In this document: positions 38,579-48,822 of the stretch, piece by piece
Numbering within the stretch: position 1 is the first letter of the stretch
Layout: every line of letters begins with the position of its first letter
NCBI RefSeq assembly: GCF_921292975.1
Contig: NZ_CAKLCM010000002.1
Coordinates: 1,984,001 to 2,048,000, forward strand
Length of the DNA stretch: 64,000 nucleotides
Origin: Vibrio hippocampi
GTDB taxonomy: Bacteria; Pseudomonadota; Gammaproteobacteria; Enterobacterales; Vibrionaceae
Direction of reading: 5' to 3'
Made by a program: the position numbers and the translations under genes
The notes under the pieces: model-generated
What the model saw: only the letters and a program-made list of their open reading frames with translations
What the model was told of the DNA's origin: nothing
The model's database searches: none

Positions 38579-39712
38579 TTAGCCCTTGCCGGCGTTAAAA
38601 TCTTTTTTGAATTTTGTTACTTTTTCTAGGTATCTACGCGCTTCCGAATTTGGATGTTTTTTTGTTAACGCCCAATAGACTTGACTCGGTTGTAGCGAGT
38701 TAAGATCTCGCATCGCTCGCTTTCTGTCCGAGTGGAAAGTTTTTAGCACCCCACCCGAGCCACCGTTGTAGGCAGAAATCATGCTGTACTCTAACGAGAG
38801 AGGATGACTCACCTCTTTCAGGTAGCGATTTTTAAGGATATAGAAATACGCTGTACCAGTATCAATATTTTGCTCAGGATTAAACAGATACTCAGGCGTA
38901 GGCTCCCCAGAGCGATTCTTGACGAGCTTAAACACGTCTCTGCCGGCCGTTTTCGGTACAACTTGCATTAGACCATACGCATTAGCCCAACTCACTGCAT
39001 AAGGGTTAAAACTGCTTTCCGTTTTGATGATGGCATAGATTAGATCTTCAGGAATATCGTAACGCTGTGAAGCGCGTCGAACAATATCTGAGTATTGGTA
39101 ACTGCGCTGTTGAAAGTGATCCGCCACCAGCGGGATTTCAACATAGTAGGCCTGTTTATAATCCACTTTCTTGGTTTTGATCTTATTCGCAATCAGGTAG
39201 TCAGCAAAGCGACTGGCGCGCCAAGACCACTGGATCGGCTTTTTTTCCTGGTCTACAACTTGATTATATAGGAACGGCTGCCCCTCCAACTTAATCTCTT
39301 TAGAAGAAAATAAGTCCACACTTGAAGGGTCATCAGGTGTCAGTAACGTTGTGATGATGGCCGCTTTTAGGTGCTTTTCTGGCTCTGTTGGCGATACCGT
39401 TTCAATCGTTATCAAGCCCGAACTAAAGTTAACCTCAGCACGACTCAGATAGTTGTCTATGTATTTGACATAGTTGCTCTTGCCTGCAAACTTAACCTCT
39501 CGACTACCCCACCGTTTTTCAATATTGCCACTGAAACTATTGATCAACGCATCCAGTGCCGCAGTATCTTTGACATATTGACCGGGGAGCTCCGCCAGGT
39601 TTTTAGCAAAACGGTTAGTCGGTTCATAATTCACATCATAGATGCCTTCAATAAACTCTCGACTACAGCCCAATAGTAAAATGGGCAACAAAAAGTAAAT
39701 TATTTTTTTCAT
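38579..39712 (-). CDS. mltC: MltC, membrane-bound lytic murein transglycosylase C
   Basis: Outer-membrane lipoprotein that cleaves peptidoglycan glycan strands with formation of anhydroMurNAc. The 377-residue precursor starts MKKIIYFLLPILLLGCS, a lipoprotein signal with lipobox LLGC; a DUF3393 domain follows, then an SLT domain with the catalytic glutamate in IIKTESSFNPYA and GLMQVVPKTAG, and a SAYNGGSGGV motif. The start at 39712 is chosen because it begins the signal peptide. Last gene of mutY-yggX-mltC. Confidence 0.93.
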   Translation of the reverse strand: MKKIIYFLLPILLLGCSREFIEGIYDVNYEPTNRFAKNLAELPGQYVKDTAALDALINSFSGNIEKRWGSREVKFAGKSNYVKYIDNYLSRAEVNFSSGLITIETVSPTEPEKHLKAAIITTLLTPDDPSSVDLFSSKEIKLEGQPFLYNQVVDQEKKPIQWSWRASRFADYLIANKIKTKKVDYKQAYYVEIPLVADHFQQRSYQYSDIVRRASQRYDIPEDLIYAIIKTESSFNPYAVSWANAYGLMQVVPKTAGRDVFKLVKNRSGEPTPEYLFNPEQNIDTGTAYFYILKNRYLKEVSHPLSLEYSMISAYNGGSGGVLKTFHSDRKRAMRDLNSLQPSQVYWALTKKHPNSEARRYLEKVTKFKKDFNAGKG

Positions 39713-39764
39713 AGACAGCATTAAAAACACCACCTTACGGTGGTGTTTGACGATTCCAAATCAA

Positions 39765-40037
39765 TTATTCTGACGGTGGCGTATAGCCATCAATGACAAC
39801 ATCTTTGCCTTCGAACAAGAAGTTTACCATCTCGGTCTCAAGTAGCTTGCGGTGCTCAGGATCCATCATGTTGAGTTTTTTCTCATTGATCAGCATGGTT
39901 TGCTTAGCCTGCCATTGTCCCCAAGCTTCCTTACAAATATTGTCAAAAATACGCTTACCCAAATCGCCAGGGTAAAGTTGGAAGTCTAGACCTTCTGCTT
40001 CTTTCTGAAGTCGAGCGCAAAAAACCATACGGCTCAT
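39765..40037 (-). CDS. yggX: YggX, Fe(II)-trafficking protein
   Basis: Small protein linked to protection of Fe-S clusters from oxidation. The 90-residue sequence [20 protein letters not shown] with the conserved Cys7 and [14 protein letters not shown] aligns with E. coli YggX (91). It sits 14 nt after mutY, whose product is itself an Fe-S protein. Confidence 0.94.
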   Translation of the reverse strand: MSRMVFCARLQKEAEGLDFQLYPGDLGKRIFDNICKEAWGQWQAKQTMLINEKKLNMMDPEHRKLLETEMVNFLFEGKDVVIDGYTPPSE

Positions 40038-40051
40038 AATGTTATCCTCAA

Positions 40052-41110
40052 TTATTCACGTGTTAAGGTGTCGATTAGCTGTTTTACTGGAGCAGCTAAG
40101 CCTACCTTATCGGGTTGGTTAATGTTATACCAAAGACCTTTCGACTGTTCCATTACCATTGTGGGTTGTCTGTCGACAGTCACGACAAACGGTGTGATAT
40201 CTAAATGGTAATGGCTAAAAGTATGACGAAATGCGATCCCAATCTGTTGTGAGCAAATATCTTGTTCCCGCACTCCCAAGTCGGCCAGTGAAGACGAAAT
40301 ATCCGATGATGCACTCTCAGGAAAGCAAAATAAGCCCCCCCAAATTCCCGTCGGTGGACGTTGAGCCAAGAATACCTGCTGTTGGTATTTGATGATCACA
40401 AACCAGGTCTCTTTTTCTGGTTTCTGCTTCTTAGGCTTTTTACCCGGATAGTCTAATGGATTACCTTGTTTATTCGCGACACACAAATCTGATACCGGGC
40501 ACAGTGAGCATTTAGGTTTACTGCGCGTGCAAACCATCGCCCCCATGTCCATCATAGCTTGGTTGTATTGGTCTGTATCTTCATTAGGAGTATGTTGCTC
40601 AGCAATGGACCACAATTGGTTCTCTACCTTCTTTTGCCCCGGCCAACCTTCAACGGCAAAGCATCGTGCTAGAGTGCGCTTTACATTACCATCTAAGATC
40701 GTCATAGGAAGCTTGTAAACCGACGATAACACCGCCGCTCCCGTCGAGCGTCCAACACCCGGTAGCGAAACCATCTGCTCAAGATCTTGCGGGAATTCAC
40801 CAGCATACTGCTCGACTACTACCTTTGCAGCTTTATGTAAGTTTCTTGCTCGAGCGTAGTAACCCAACCCTGTCCAAAGATGTAGCACCTCATCTTGCGG
40901 TGCGTTTGCTAAGGATTCAACAGTTGGGAAATGTTCCAAGAAGCGATGATAATATGGAATCACCGTTGCTACCTGTGTTTGCTGAAGCATAATCTCTGAT
41001 AGCCATACCTTGTAGGCGGTCTTATCTTGTTGCCAAGGCAACTCTTTCCGACCGTACAATTGGTACCAATCCAATATTGAGCGTGCAAAAGGCGTCACTA
41101 TTCGTCTCAT
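40052..41110 (-). CDS. mutY: MutY, A/G-specific adenine DNA glycosylase
   Basis: Removes adenine mispaired with 8-oxoguanine. The 352-residue protein has a helix-hairpin-helix LPGVGRSTG, catalytic Glu39 and Asp140, a [4Fe-4S] ligand set C-x6-C-x2-C-x5-C ([17 protein letters not shown]) and a C-terminal NUDIX-like 8-oxoG recognition domain. First gene of mutY-yggX-mltC and divergent from trmB (143 bp). Confidence 0.96.
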   Translation of the reverse strand: MRRIVTPFARSILDWYQLYGRKELPWQQDKTAYKVWLSEIMLQQTQVATVIPYYHRFLEHFPTVESLANAPQDEVLHLWTGLGYYARARNLHKAAKVVVEQYAGEFPQDLEQMVSLPGVGRSTGAAVLSSVYKLPMTILDGNVKRTLARCFAVEGWPGQKKVENQLWSIAEQHTPNEDTDQYNQAMMDMGAMVCTRSKPKCSLCPVSDLCVANKQGNPLDYPGKKPKKQKPEKETWFVIIKYQQQVFLAQRPPTGIWGGLFCFPESASSDISSSLADLGVREQDICSQQIGIAFRHTFSHYHLDITPFVVTVDRQPTMVMEQSKGLWYNINQPDKVGLAAPVKQLIDTLTRE

Positions 41111-41253
41111 TTATCTTATAATTTGCCGCAAATTGCACCACACTTAGTAAAAGAAGTAAAACTGCGTGAATTTCTTATCGAATAATGCTTGCTTGACGGC
41201 GAATTCTTTGGATAATTCCCGCTCTGATTATTGATTGAACAGGCAAACATCCC

Positions 41254-41973
41254 ATGAGTGAAGTGACCACAAACGAATACACAGAAGATGGCAAACTGAT
41301 CCGCAAAGTGCGCAGTTTTGTTCGTCGTGAAGGACGACTAACCAAAGGCCAAGAGTTGGCAATGGAAGCGTGTTGGCCAACGATGGGTATCGACTATCAA
41401 GCGTCACTGCTAGATTGGGAGCAAGTGTTTGGCAACAACAACCCGGTTGTTCTAGAAATTGGCTTCGGTATGGGTGCCTCATTAGTTGAAATGGCTAAAA
41501 ATGCGCCTGAGAAAAACTTCATCGGTATTGAAGTACACAGCCCAGGTGTGGGTGCTTGTCTGTCAGCGGCGCGCGATGCTGGTGTTACCAATCTAAGAGT
41601 CATGTGCCACGATGCCGTAGAAGTGTTCGCCAACATGATCCCTGAAGGTAGCCTAAGTGCAGTTCAACTCTTCTTCCCTGACCCATGGCACAAGAAACGC
41701 CACCACAAGCGCCGCATTGTTCAATTAGACTTTGCAGAGATGGTAAGAAGCAAGCTGAACCTTGATTCGGGTATTTTCCATATGGCAACAGACTGGGAAA
41801 ACTATGCTGAACATATGATTGAGGTGATGAACCAAGCTCCGGGCTATAGCAATATTGCCGAGCAAGGCGACTTTATTCCTCGTCCAGAAGACCGCCCTCT
41901 GACCAAATTTGAAGCTCGTGGTCATAGATTAGGTCACGGTGTATGGGACATCAAATACCGCAGAACCGCTTAA
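41254..41973 (+). CDS. trmB: TrmB, tRNA (guanine-N7)-methyltransferase
   Basis: SAM-dependent methylation of G46 in tRNA. The 239-residue protein has the SAM motif [24 protein letters not shown], and the signature [17 protein letters not shown]. Own terminator follows. Confidence 0.96.
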   Translation: MSEVTTNEYTEDGKLIRKVRSFVRREGRLTKGQELAMEACWPTMGIDYQASLLDWEQVFGNNNPVVLEIGFGMGASLVEMAKNAPEKNFIGIEVHSPGVGACLSAARDAGVTNLRVMCHDAVEVFANMIPEGSLSAVQLFFPDPWHKKRHHKRRIVQLDFAEMVRSKLNLDSGIFHMATDWENYAEHMIEVMNQAPGYSNIAEQGDFIPRPEDRPLTKFEARGHRLGHGVWDIKYRRTA

Positions 41974-42010
41974 CTTTTTAGCTATAGTTAAAACTAAGCG
42001 GATGATATTA

Positions 42011-42036
42011 AGCCAACGTTATGTTGGCTTTTTTTA
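42011..42036 (+). terminator. trmB terminator
   Basis: AGCCAAC / GTTGGCT arms with a 5-nt loop followed by seven T residues; it ends 26 nt before the glsB start. Confidence 0.88.
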
Positions 42037-42062
42037 GCGCTATCGTTGGGAGAAATCGAACT

Positions 42063-42983
42063 ATGAAACCAACACAATCGATCTTGTCACAAATCCTTGC
42101 CGAAGCCTCTGAGCTTTTGGGACAAGGAAAAGTTGCCGACTATATCCCGGCATTGGCTAGAGTGCCAAACAATAAGCTGGGCATCGCTGTCTACACCAAT
42201 GAAGGTGAGATCATTACCGCTGGAGATGCTCAAGAGGCTTTCTCTATTCAGTCGATCTCAAAAGCTTTAAGTCTTACTTTGGCGATGATGCTCTACAAGC
42301 CCGAGGAGATCTGGAAACGTGTCGGTAAGGAACCATCAGGGCAAGCCTTTAACTCCATGATCCAGTTGGAGATGGAACAAGGTATTCCTCGCAATCCGTT
42401 TATCAATGCGGGTGCTATCGTCGTTGCAGACTTACTACAAAGCCGACTGTCCGCCCCAAGGCAGCGCTTGTTAGAGTTTGTACGTCAGTTGTCCGGTGAT
42501 GCTCATGTGGTTTACGACAAAGTCGTCGCCGCGTCAGAAATGATGCACAGCGATCGCAATGCCGCGATTGCCTATCTTATGCGTTCATTTGGTAATTTCG
42601 ATAATGATGTCATTCCAGTACTGAACAACTATTTTCATGCGTGTGCGCTCAAGATGAACTGTGTCGATTTGGCTAAAACCTTTAGCTATCTCGCGAACAA
42701 AGGTCAGTGTGTTCATACAAAAAAACAGGTTGTTACCGCGACACAAAGCAAGCAATTAAACTCACTGTTAGCAACGTGTGGTCTTTATGATGGTGCTGGT
42801 GAATTTGCTTACCGCGTCGGGATGCCAGGTAAGTCTGGGGTAGGTGGCGGTATTATTGCTGTCGTACCGGGGGAAATGACTATCGCCGTTTGGTCTCCTG
42901 AATTGGATAAATCGGGCAACTCTCTGGCTGGTACTCGTGCACTAGAGTTGCTGTCAGAGCGTATTGGTCGCTCGATCTTTTAG
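42063..42983 (+). CDS. glsB: Glutaminase (GlsB type)
   Basis: Hydrolyses glutamine to glutamate and ammonia; related to serine beta-lactamase-like enzymes. The 306-residue protein has the catalytic Ser-x-x-Lys in QSISKAL and conserved [20 protein letters not shown] and [10 protein letters not shown]. The start at 42063 has GGGAG upstream; the earlier in-frame start at 42021 lies inside the trmB terminator and is rejected. Confidence 0.94.
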   Translation: MKPTQSILSQILAEASELLGQGKVADYIPALARVPNNKLGIAVYTNEGEIITAGDAQEAFSIQSISKALSLTLAMMLYKPEEIWKRVGKEPSGQAFNSMIQLEMEQGIPRNPFINAGAIVVADLLQSRLSAPRQRLLEFVRQLSGDAHVVYDKVVAASEMMHSDRNAAIAYLMRSFGNFDNDVIPVLNNYFHACALKMNCVDLAKTFSYLANKGQCVHTKKQVVTATQSKQLNSLLATCGLYDGAGEFAYRVGMPGKSGVGGGIIAVVPGEMTIAVWSPELDKSGNSLAGTRALELLSERIGRSIF

Positions 42984-42999
42984 GTAGCTCACAAAGTGG

Positions 43000-43020
43000 A
43001 AGAGAGGCGATGCCTCTCTT
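43000..43020. terminator. Terminator between convergent glsB and hemW
   Basis: AAGAGAGGC / GCCTCTCTT arms with a 3-nt loop, followed by TTCTTTT on the plus strand. Confidence 0.75.
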
Positions 43021-43022
43021 TT

Positions 43023-43076
43023 CTTTTACATAAACCCTTTCTTTTACATAAACCCTTTCTTTTACATAAACCCTTC
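43023..43076. repeat. 18-bp tandem repeat, three copies, at the hemW 3' end
   Basis: The unit CTTTTACATAAACCCTTT begins at 43023, 43041 and 43059 (third copy diverges in its last bases). The third copy contains the hemW stop codon; because 18 is a multiple of three, each copy repeats a GFM-stop reading in the hemW frame beyond the real stop. Confidence 0.9.
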
Positions 43077-44207
43077 AAGTAAGTCATTAAGAAACAAACG
43101 TCCCTTCTCTGTTACCTGCCAATGACTTACGGTCTGATCAATGTAGCCTTTATTAATAGCCCACTCAATTTTGTCAGCAATGAAGCCTTCATCAAGACCC
43201 GTTCGCTGAGAAAACTCGATTCTAGGACAAGGTTCTAGTAGTCTAAATCGGTTCATAAAGAACTCAAATGGTCTATCTTCTTCTGCCACCTCAACGTCAT
43301 CACTCAGGTACGGCTTAAGCATGTTGAGATAACCTCTAGGATGCTTAACCTTGGTTGTTCTTACAATACGACCATCTGCAAAACTGAGCTTGCCATGCGC
43401 CCCACAGCCAATCCCCAAGTAGTCGCCAAAACGCCAATAGTTGAGGTTATGTTGGCATTGAAACTCCGGTTTGCTGTAACCCGATGTTTCGTATTGCACG
43501 TACCCTGCTTGCTGCAACATCTTGTGCCCTTGCTCGAAGATATCCCACAAATCATCATCATCCGGCAGCACTGGCGGCTTTGAGTAGAACAACGTGTTAG
43601 GCTCAATCGTCAACTGATACCAAGACAAATGCGGTGGTTGCAACGAGATAGCCCGCTGTAAATCACCAAGCGCGTCTTCAACTGACTGATCGGGTAGTCC
43701 ATGCATCAAGTCTAAATTGAAGCTATTTAACCCTATGATATGAGCCAACTCGGCAGCAGCGACTGCCTCGCTCTTGCCGTGAATACGTCCTAGCCTAGAT
43801 AGCTTCTCATCTTGAAAGCTCTGAACACCAATGGAGATACGAGTAACACCCACTTGACGATATTTTTCAAAGCGTTTGGCTTCAATGGTGCCTGGATTAG
43901 CTTCCATCGTAATCTCAATCCCTTCACGGAAAGGGATACGCTGCGCGACTTGCGTTAACAGCTGTTCGATATATTCCGGCTCAATCAAACTTGGCGTGCC
44001 ACCACCAATAAAAATAGAGTGCAAAGAGCGACTCTGATCGAGTTCAAAGTGTTCAATATCTTGATCAAGATCTTCCAAAAGCGCTGTAATATAGGCCTGT
44101 TGTGGGATCTCTCCTTTTTGTGCATGAGAGTTGAAGTCGCAATAAGGGCACTTCTGCACACACCAAGGGATATGAATGTATAAGCTTAGTGGCGGTGGTA
44201 TTAACAT
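43062..44207 (-). CDS. hemW: HemW, heme chaperone (radical SAM, HemN-like)
   Basis: Radical SAM protein that binds and delivers heme; often mis-annotated as coproporphyrinogen oxidase. The 381-residue protein has the [4Fe-4S] motif Cys16-x3-Cys20-x2-Cys23 (WCVQKCPYC), the GGGTPS motif and a HemN C-terminal domain. HemN proper is longer. Last gene of the yggS-to-hemW operon, 3 nt after rdgB; its 3' end forms a tandem repeat. Confidence 0.92.
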   Translation of the reverse strand: MLIPPPLSLYIHIPWCVQKCPYCDFNSHAQKGEIPQQAYITALLEDLDQDIEHFELDQSRSLHSIFIGGGTPSLIEPEYIEQLLTQVAQRIPFREGIEITMEANPGTIEAKRFEKYRQVGVTRISIGVQSFQDEKLSRLGRIHGKSEAVAAAELAHIIGLNSFNLDLMHGLPDQSVEDALGDLQRAISLQPPHLSWYQLTIEPNTLFYSKPPVLPDDDDLWDIFEQGHKMLQQAGYVQYETSGYSKPEFQCQHNLNYWRFGDYLGIGCGAHGKLSFADGRIVRTTKVKHPRGYLNMLKPYLSDDVEVAEEDRPFEFFMNRFRLLEPCPRIEFSQRTGLDEGFIADKIEWAINKGYIDQTVSHWQVTEKGRLFLNDLLEGFM

Positions 44208-44210
44208 AAC

Positions 44211-44813
44211 TTACAGACCTTGAGCCTCTACTGTCGCAAAAAGCTGTTTAAGCGCTTTACCGCGATGAGATAATTGTTTTTTACGCACAGGTTCTAGTTG
44301 AGCGGAACTGCAGTTGTCCTCAGGAACAAAGAATATGGGATCATACCCAAAGCCATTGTCACCACTGGCTTCCGTTAAGATACGCCCTTCCCATTTACCG
44401 TGACAAACAATCGGTGTTGGATCGTCAGCATGACGCATCAAGACTAATACGCAATGAAAACGAGCGCTTCTCTGTTCTTCAGGGACGCCTTGCATGTTCG
44501 CAAGTAACTTTTCTAGGTTGCGCTGGTCGGTCGCTCCCTCACCGGAGTAACGCGCAGAGTAAATGCCTGGCGCTCCTTTTAGATAATCAACCTCGAGCCC
44601 TGAATCGTCCGCAATCGCTGGCATGCCCGTTGCCTGAGCCGCGTGTCTCGCTTTGATAATCGCGTTCTCGATAAAGGTTGTGCCTGTTTCTGCGACTTCG
44701 GAAACCTGAAACTCGCTCTGTGCATTTACTTCAAACCCAAAATCTGACAGCAGATCTGCCATTTCTTTTACTTTGCCTTGATTACCCGTGGCTAGCACAA
44801 TCTTCTTGTTCAT
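44211..44813 (-). CDS. rdgB: RdgB, dITP/XTP pyrophosphatase
   Basis: House-cleaning enzyme that hydrolyses dITP and XTP. The 200-residue protein opens with [15 protein letters not shown] and has [22 protein letters not shown] and [12 protein letters not shown], all diagnostic of the Ham1/RdgB family. Within the yggS-hemW operon. Confidence 0.96.
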   Translation of the reverse strand: MNKKIVLATGNQGKVKEMADLLSDFGFEVNAQSEFQVSEVAETGTTFIENAIIKARHAAQATGMPAIADDSGLEVDYLKGAPGIYSARYSGEGATDQRNLEKLLANMQGVPEEQRSARFHCVLVLMRHADDPTPIVCHGKWEGRILTEASGDNGFGYDPIFFVPEDNCSSAQLEPVRKKQLSHRGKALKQLFATVEAQGL

Positions 44814-44837
44814 CTGTTTATCTCTGCTTATGCCCTG

Positions 44838-45269
44838 CTATTCTGCATACAGGGTTTGGTTAAATTTAATCTGACCCTTGCCCTTGATTCCGGCATCGAC
44901 ATCAATGGTAAAGCGATATAGCTCTTGGTTTACAATGGAAAACTGAGCTAAATAGTAGATCGCATTGCCTTCACGAACTTCTCTAAATTCGAGCACTTTG
45001 CTCTGCCCCAAAAGGTTCATAGCAGTGCCTTTGACTTTGCCCGCTAAGACTGGCTTACCCACACTCAAACGATCCAACAAGCTAATATTGACAATCGCGG
45101 TGTATTCATTACGTTTCAAATCGTAGGCTCTTGCCACCTTGGGTGTCAAAAAAGTGGAGTTAAACACTACGTAGTGCGCTTCTATATCTTTTATGGCTTT
45201 GAATTGCTCTGCGGTGGCGACAAAGGACCACAACAAGCAGGCGAATGTTATCAATAAGCGACACATCAT
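44838..45269 (-). CDS. DUF4426 periplasmic protein
   Basis: Conserved protein of unknown function found in this operon in vibrios and relatives. The 143-residue precursor has a signal peptide (MMCRLLITFACLLWSFVATA, cleavage near AEQ) and a small beta-rich domain with no catalytic motif visible. Located between yggU and rdgB. Confidence 0.8.
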   Translation of the reverse strand: MMCRLLITFACLLWSFVATAEQFKAIKDIEAHYVVFNSTFLTPKVARAYDLKRNEYTAIVNISLLDRLSVGKPVLAGKVKGTAMNLLGQSKVLEFREVREGNAIYYLAQFSIVNQELYRFTIDVDAGIKGKGQIKFNQTLYAE

Positions 45270-45290
45270 ACTTCTCCTTCAAAAAAGCCC

Positions 45291-45578
45291 TCATAAGAGG
45301 GCTCGAAACTCGTTTGGGATCAGCGCTGGCGCGACGACGCGTATCAGTTTATGCCGACCCAACTCTCCTTTTTCTATCACAATTTGTCCTTTTGGGACTT
45401 TAAATTGCTTAGCGAGAAACTTACTTAGGTGACTATTCGCTTTTCCGTCTATCGGTGGCGCGGTAATGGCGATCTTGAACTCTTCACCATGTTCTCCTAC
45501 CAATTTATCCCGACTTGCCTTGGGTTGAACGTACACCCGCAGCAATAAATCATCACCGTCGAATAGCACTGCTGCCAT
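45291..45578 (-). CDS. yggU: YggU (DUF167) family protein
   Basis: Small conserved protein of unknown function. The 95-residue sequence has the typical [15 protein letters not shown] and [15 protein letters not shown]...GELGRHK motifs. Its ATG overlaps the yggT stop by one nucleotide (TAATG). Confidence 0.9.
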   Translation of the reverse strand: MAAVLFDGDDLLLRVYVQPKASRDKLVGEHGEEFKIAITAPPIDGKANSHLSKFLAKQFKVPKGQIVIEKGELGRHKLIRVVAPALIPNEFRALL

Positions 45579-46135
45579 TACAAACGGAACCAGATCGGTC
45601 CTACGAAGTCACCCATCAAAAAGTTAGCAAACTGCAGCACAATAAACAGCACTAACACACTTAGGTCAAAGCCACCCATTGCTGGGAGTATGCGTCGTAT
45701 TGGTGCCAACATAGGTTCCGTTAACTGATGGAACACATATTCAATTGGGCTGCGACCTTGGCTGACCCAACTTAAAATAGCACGAATCAAAAGTACCCAG
45801 AATAACAGGCCTCCGGCAGCCTTGAGCAAAGATAGAAGTCCAAAGAATAAAAAGTCTGCACTGAAGGTAAAGCTGCCGCCAGAAGCAATCAAAAAAAGCG
45901 CAACAAACTTGCCGACACAAAGCACATAGGCGAACAGAAGCGTTGCGACATCAATACTGCCAATAGACGGGATCACACGTCTCAGCGGACCAACTATTGG
46001 TTGAGTCGATTTAACGATAAACTGCGAGAATGGGTTGTAGAAATCCGCTCTCGCAGCCTGTAGCCAAATTCGTAATATCACGACCATAATATAGAGGTCG
46101 AACAGGGTTGAAACCAAAAAGCTCATAGCGTTCAT
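45578..46135 (-). CDS. yggT: YggT family integral membrane protein
   Basis: Inner-membrane protein of two repeated YggT units (about 1-90 and 100-185), each with two hydrophobic segments and an RxWxQ-like or RAILSW motif followed by P(L/I)RR(V/I)(I/L)P. Function uncertain; the family has been linked to osmotic or ion tolerance. The stop overlaps the yggU start; proC is 31 nt upstream. Confidence 0.92.
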   Translation of the reverse strand: MNAMSFLVSTLFDLYIMVVILRIWLQAARADFYNPFSQFIVKSTQPIVGPLRRVIPSIGSIDVATLLFAYVLCVGKFVALFLIASGGSFTFSADFLFFGLLSLLKAAGGLLFWVLLIRAILSWVSQGRSPIEYVFHQLTEPMLAPIRRILPAMGGFDLSVLVLFIVLQFANFLMGDFVGPIWFRL

Positions 46136-46166
46136 AAATTAACCTTATTGTTTTATGACTGTTGCC

Positions 46167-46985
46167 CTAAAATAATTTTTCCATCTCTTGCGCTCGATTT
46201 ACCGCAGCCTGCATTGATCTTGCCACAATGCCACGGATATCGCTTTCTTCAAAGGTACGGATTGCTTCTGCGGTCGTGCCGCCTTTTGATGTCACTTGCG
46301 ATCTCAACGTATCGAGCTCGATATCTGGATTGGCAACCACCATTTCAGCAGCACCTAGCGCAGTTTGTTGCACCAACAATCGTGCCGTCTGTTTATCAAA
46401 ACCACTACGAATGGCTTCTTGCTGTATCGCTTCCATAAACAAGAAAAAATACGCTGGAGCGCTTCCCGCAGCGGCAATAATGTTATTGATGCCAGACTCT
46501 TGCTCTACCCAACAGGTTTCACCCACAGCTTGCATTAATTGAGAGGCAAATTGCTTATCAACTTCAGCCAGTTGGGGTTTAGCATATAGACCGCTCATAC
46601 CTCGGCTGACCAAAGAAGGAGTATTAGGCATCACACGCACAATGTTTAGCTTAGATTCGAACATCTGCTCTAAGCGCTCAACTGCAATGCCGGCAGCAAT
46701 AGAGATAACCAATTTATTGCTAACATCGACGGCTTTCAACTCAGAAATAACCTGTTCCATTAATTGCGGCTTTACCGCTAAGACCACCACATCAGCTTGT
46801 TGCACGGCGACAAGATTGTCCGTGGTAACATTGACGCCATACTGTTGATGAAGCACGTCAATTTTGTCCTGATTTGGTCCCGTTGCAATGATAGCCTCCG
46901 CTGGGTACTCGCTCGCGACCAAACCCGCGATAATGGAACGGGCCATATTACCCGCTCCGATAAAAGCAATTTTTCTATGTTCCAT
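46167..46985 (-). CDS. proC: Pyrroline-5-carboxylate reductase
   Basis: Last step of proline synthesis, reducing P5C with NAD(P)H. The 272-residue protein has the Rossmann motif FIGAGNMARSIIAG (9-22), VVLAVKPQ, and the C-terminal dimerisation segment LRSQVTSKGGTTAEA. Between yggS and yggT, a conserved gammaproteobacterial order. Confidence 0.96.
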   Translation of the reverse strand: MEHRKIAFIGAGNMARSIIAGLVASEYPAEAIIATGPNQDKIDVLHQQYGVNVTTDNLVAVQQADVVVLAVKPQLMEQVISELKAVDVSNKLVISIAAGIAVERLEQMFESKLNIVRVMPNTPSLVSRGMSGLYAKPQLAEVDKQFASQLMQAVGETCWVEQESGINNIIAAAGSAPAYFFLFMEAIQQEAIRSGFDKQTARLLVQQTALGAAEMVVANPDIELDTLRSQVTSKGGTTAEAIRTFEESDIRGIVARSMQAAVNRAQEMEKLF

Positions 46986-47033
46986 ATAAGTTCCTAATCT
47001 AGCAGGCCGTCAATACTTATTTTAATCGGGAGT

Positions 47034-47744
47034 TTATTGTTTGTTTGCGTAATCTCTGGCGCCAAAAATCGCAGTACCAATCCTAACAATGGTACTACCA
47101 GCTTCGATCGCCGCTTCCATATCACCACTCATCCCCATAGAAAGCGTATCCACGCTCGGGTATTTATCAGCCAGTTGTGCCTTAATCTGCTGCAAAGCTT
47201 GGAATGCTTGCAATTGACTCGCATAGTCATTCACATTCGCTGGAATCGACATCACACCTCTTAAGGTGAGGTTTGGTAATGAAGAAATCAATTGGGCCAA
47301 CTCAAATACTTCCTCTTTCATCACCCCTGACTTACTTTCTTCATCACTCGTATTCACCTGAATCAATACCTGCAGCGGTGCCATATCAGCAGGGCGCTGG
47401 TCATTTAAGCGTTGAGCTGTTTTACTTCTATCTATGGTATGCACCCAATCAAAGTGTTCAGCGACTTGGCGAGTTTTGTTTGACTGAATAGGACCAATAA
47501 AGTGCCAATCAATGGTCATTTCTGGATGATGTGCATTAAACCAAACTACTTTAGAGACTCCCTCTTGTACGTAGTTTTCACCAAAGCTTCTTTGATCCGC
47601 TTGATAAGCGTCTAAGATCATCTCAATGGGTTTGGTTTTACTCACTGCCAACAATTGAACCTCACCTTGCTGTCGAGCAAACTTTTGTTCTAATTGTGTA
47701 ATCTGAGTGGTAATTCGGTGTATATTTTGTTGAATATGAGTCAT
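47034..47744 (-). CDS. yggS: YggS, PLP homeostasis protein
   Basis: Pyridoxal-phosphate-binding protein (PLPBP/COG0325) that buffers PLP and affects amino acid pools. The 236-residue protein has the PLP lysine in LLAVSKTKP and the phosphate-binding LSMGMSGDMEAAIEAGSTIVRIGTAIFG. The start at 47744 (MTHIQQNIHRI) is used; the longer open frame upstream runs antisense through pilT. First gene of its operon and only 25 nt from divergent pilT. Confidence 0.94.
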   Translation of the reverse strand: MTHIQQNIHRITTQITQLEQKFARQQGEVQLLAVSKTKPIEMILDAYQADQRSFGENYVQEGVSKVVWFNAHHPEMTIDWHFIGPIQSNKTRQVAEHFDWVHTIDRSKTAQRLNDQRPADMAPLQVLIQVNTSDEESKSGVMKEEVFELAQLISSLPNLTLRGVMSIPANVNDYASQLQAFQALQQIKAQLADKYPSVDTLSMGMSGDMEAAIEAGSTIVRIGTAIFGARDYANKQ

Positions 47745-47769
47745 AGCGAATAAATCAAAAGGAAAATGA

Positions 47770-48807
47770 ATGGATATCACTGAGTTACTAGCCTTTAGTG
47801 TAAAGCATAACGCATCAGATCTACACCTTTCCGCAGGCGTATCTCCCATGGTACGTATTGATGGTGAAGTCCGAAAGCTTGGCATTCCAGAGCTAGACCA
47901 CTCCGAAGTGCATAAATTGATCTTCGATATCATGACAGATAAGCAGAGAAGCGAGTACGAACAACACCTAGAAACCGACTTCTCATTTGAAGTCCCTAAT
48001 GTTGGCCGCTTTCGTGTCAATGCATTTAATCAGTCTAGAGGATGCTCAGCGGTGTTCCGTACTATCCCAACGGAAATTCCATCACTGGAACAACTCAACG
48101 CACCCGACAAGTTTACTGAAATCGCTAATCTAGAACGAGGGTTAGTTCTGGTGACCGGTCCAACGGGCTCAGGCAAATCAACCACCCTTGCGGCTATGGT
48201 TGATCATATAAACCAACACCACAACAAACATATTCTAACGATTGAAGATCCGATTGAATTCGTTCACCACAATAAAAAGTGTCTGATTAACCAACGGGAA
48301 GTGCATCGTGATACTCACAGTTTCCAAAATGCGCTCCGTTCAGCACTTCGCGAAGATCCAGATATTATTCTAGTCGGTGAGTTACGAGATCAAGAAACTA
48401 TTAGCCTAGCACTTACCGCAGCAGAAACTGGGCACCTTGTGTTTGGAACCTTGCACACCAGTTCAGCCGCTAAAACGATTGACCGTATTATTGATGTATT
48501 CCCGGGGCAGGATAAAGGGATGGTTCGCTCCATGCTTTCTGAATCGTTAAGAGCGGTGATTGCACAAAAGCTCCTTAAGCGGGTTGGAGGTGGGCGAGTC
48601 GCTTGCCATGAAGTCATGATAGCAACGCCAGCGATACGCAACCTTATTCGAGAAGACAAGGTGGCTCAAATGTACTCCATCATACAAACCGGTGCTGCCA
48701 ATGGCATGCAAACAATGGAGCAACATGCCAAAACATTGCTATCACAAGGACTTGTCGATCTCGAAGAAGTAAACCAGAAAATCGAACAGAACAATGCGTT
48801 ATTCTAA
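47770..48807 (+). CDS. pilT: PilT, type IV pilus retraction ATPase
   Basis: Hexameric motor that depolymerises the pilus, driving twitching and DNA uptake. The 345-residue protein has Walker A GPTGSGKSTT, Asp box, Walker B DPDIILVGELRD, His box ETGHLVFGTLHT and the AIRNLIRE motif needed for retraction. Followed 15 nt later by pilU. Confidence 0.96.
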   Translation: MDITELLAFSVKHNASDLHLSAGVSPMVRIDGEVRKLGIPELDHSEVHKLIFDIMTDKQRSEYEQHLETDFSFEVPNVGRFRVNAFNQSRGCSAVFRTIPTEIPSLEQLNAPDKFTEIANLERGLVLVTGPTGSGKSTTLAAMVDHINQHHNKHILTIEDPIEFVHHNKKCLINQREVHRDTHSFQNALRSALREDPDIILVGELRDQETISLALTAAETGHLVFGTLHTSSAAKTIDRIIDVFPGQDKGMVRSMLSESLRAVIAQKLLKRVGGGRVACHEVMIATPAIRNLIREDKVAQMYSIIQTGAANGMQTMEQHAKTLLSQGLVDLEEVNQKIEQNNALF

Positions 48808-48822
48808 AGTCGGTATAAATTG

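Noticed and set aside
47745..48020. N-terminal extension of yggS antisense to pilT
   Set aside because: Conserved YggS sequence begins at 47744; the extension has no family similarity.
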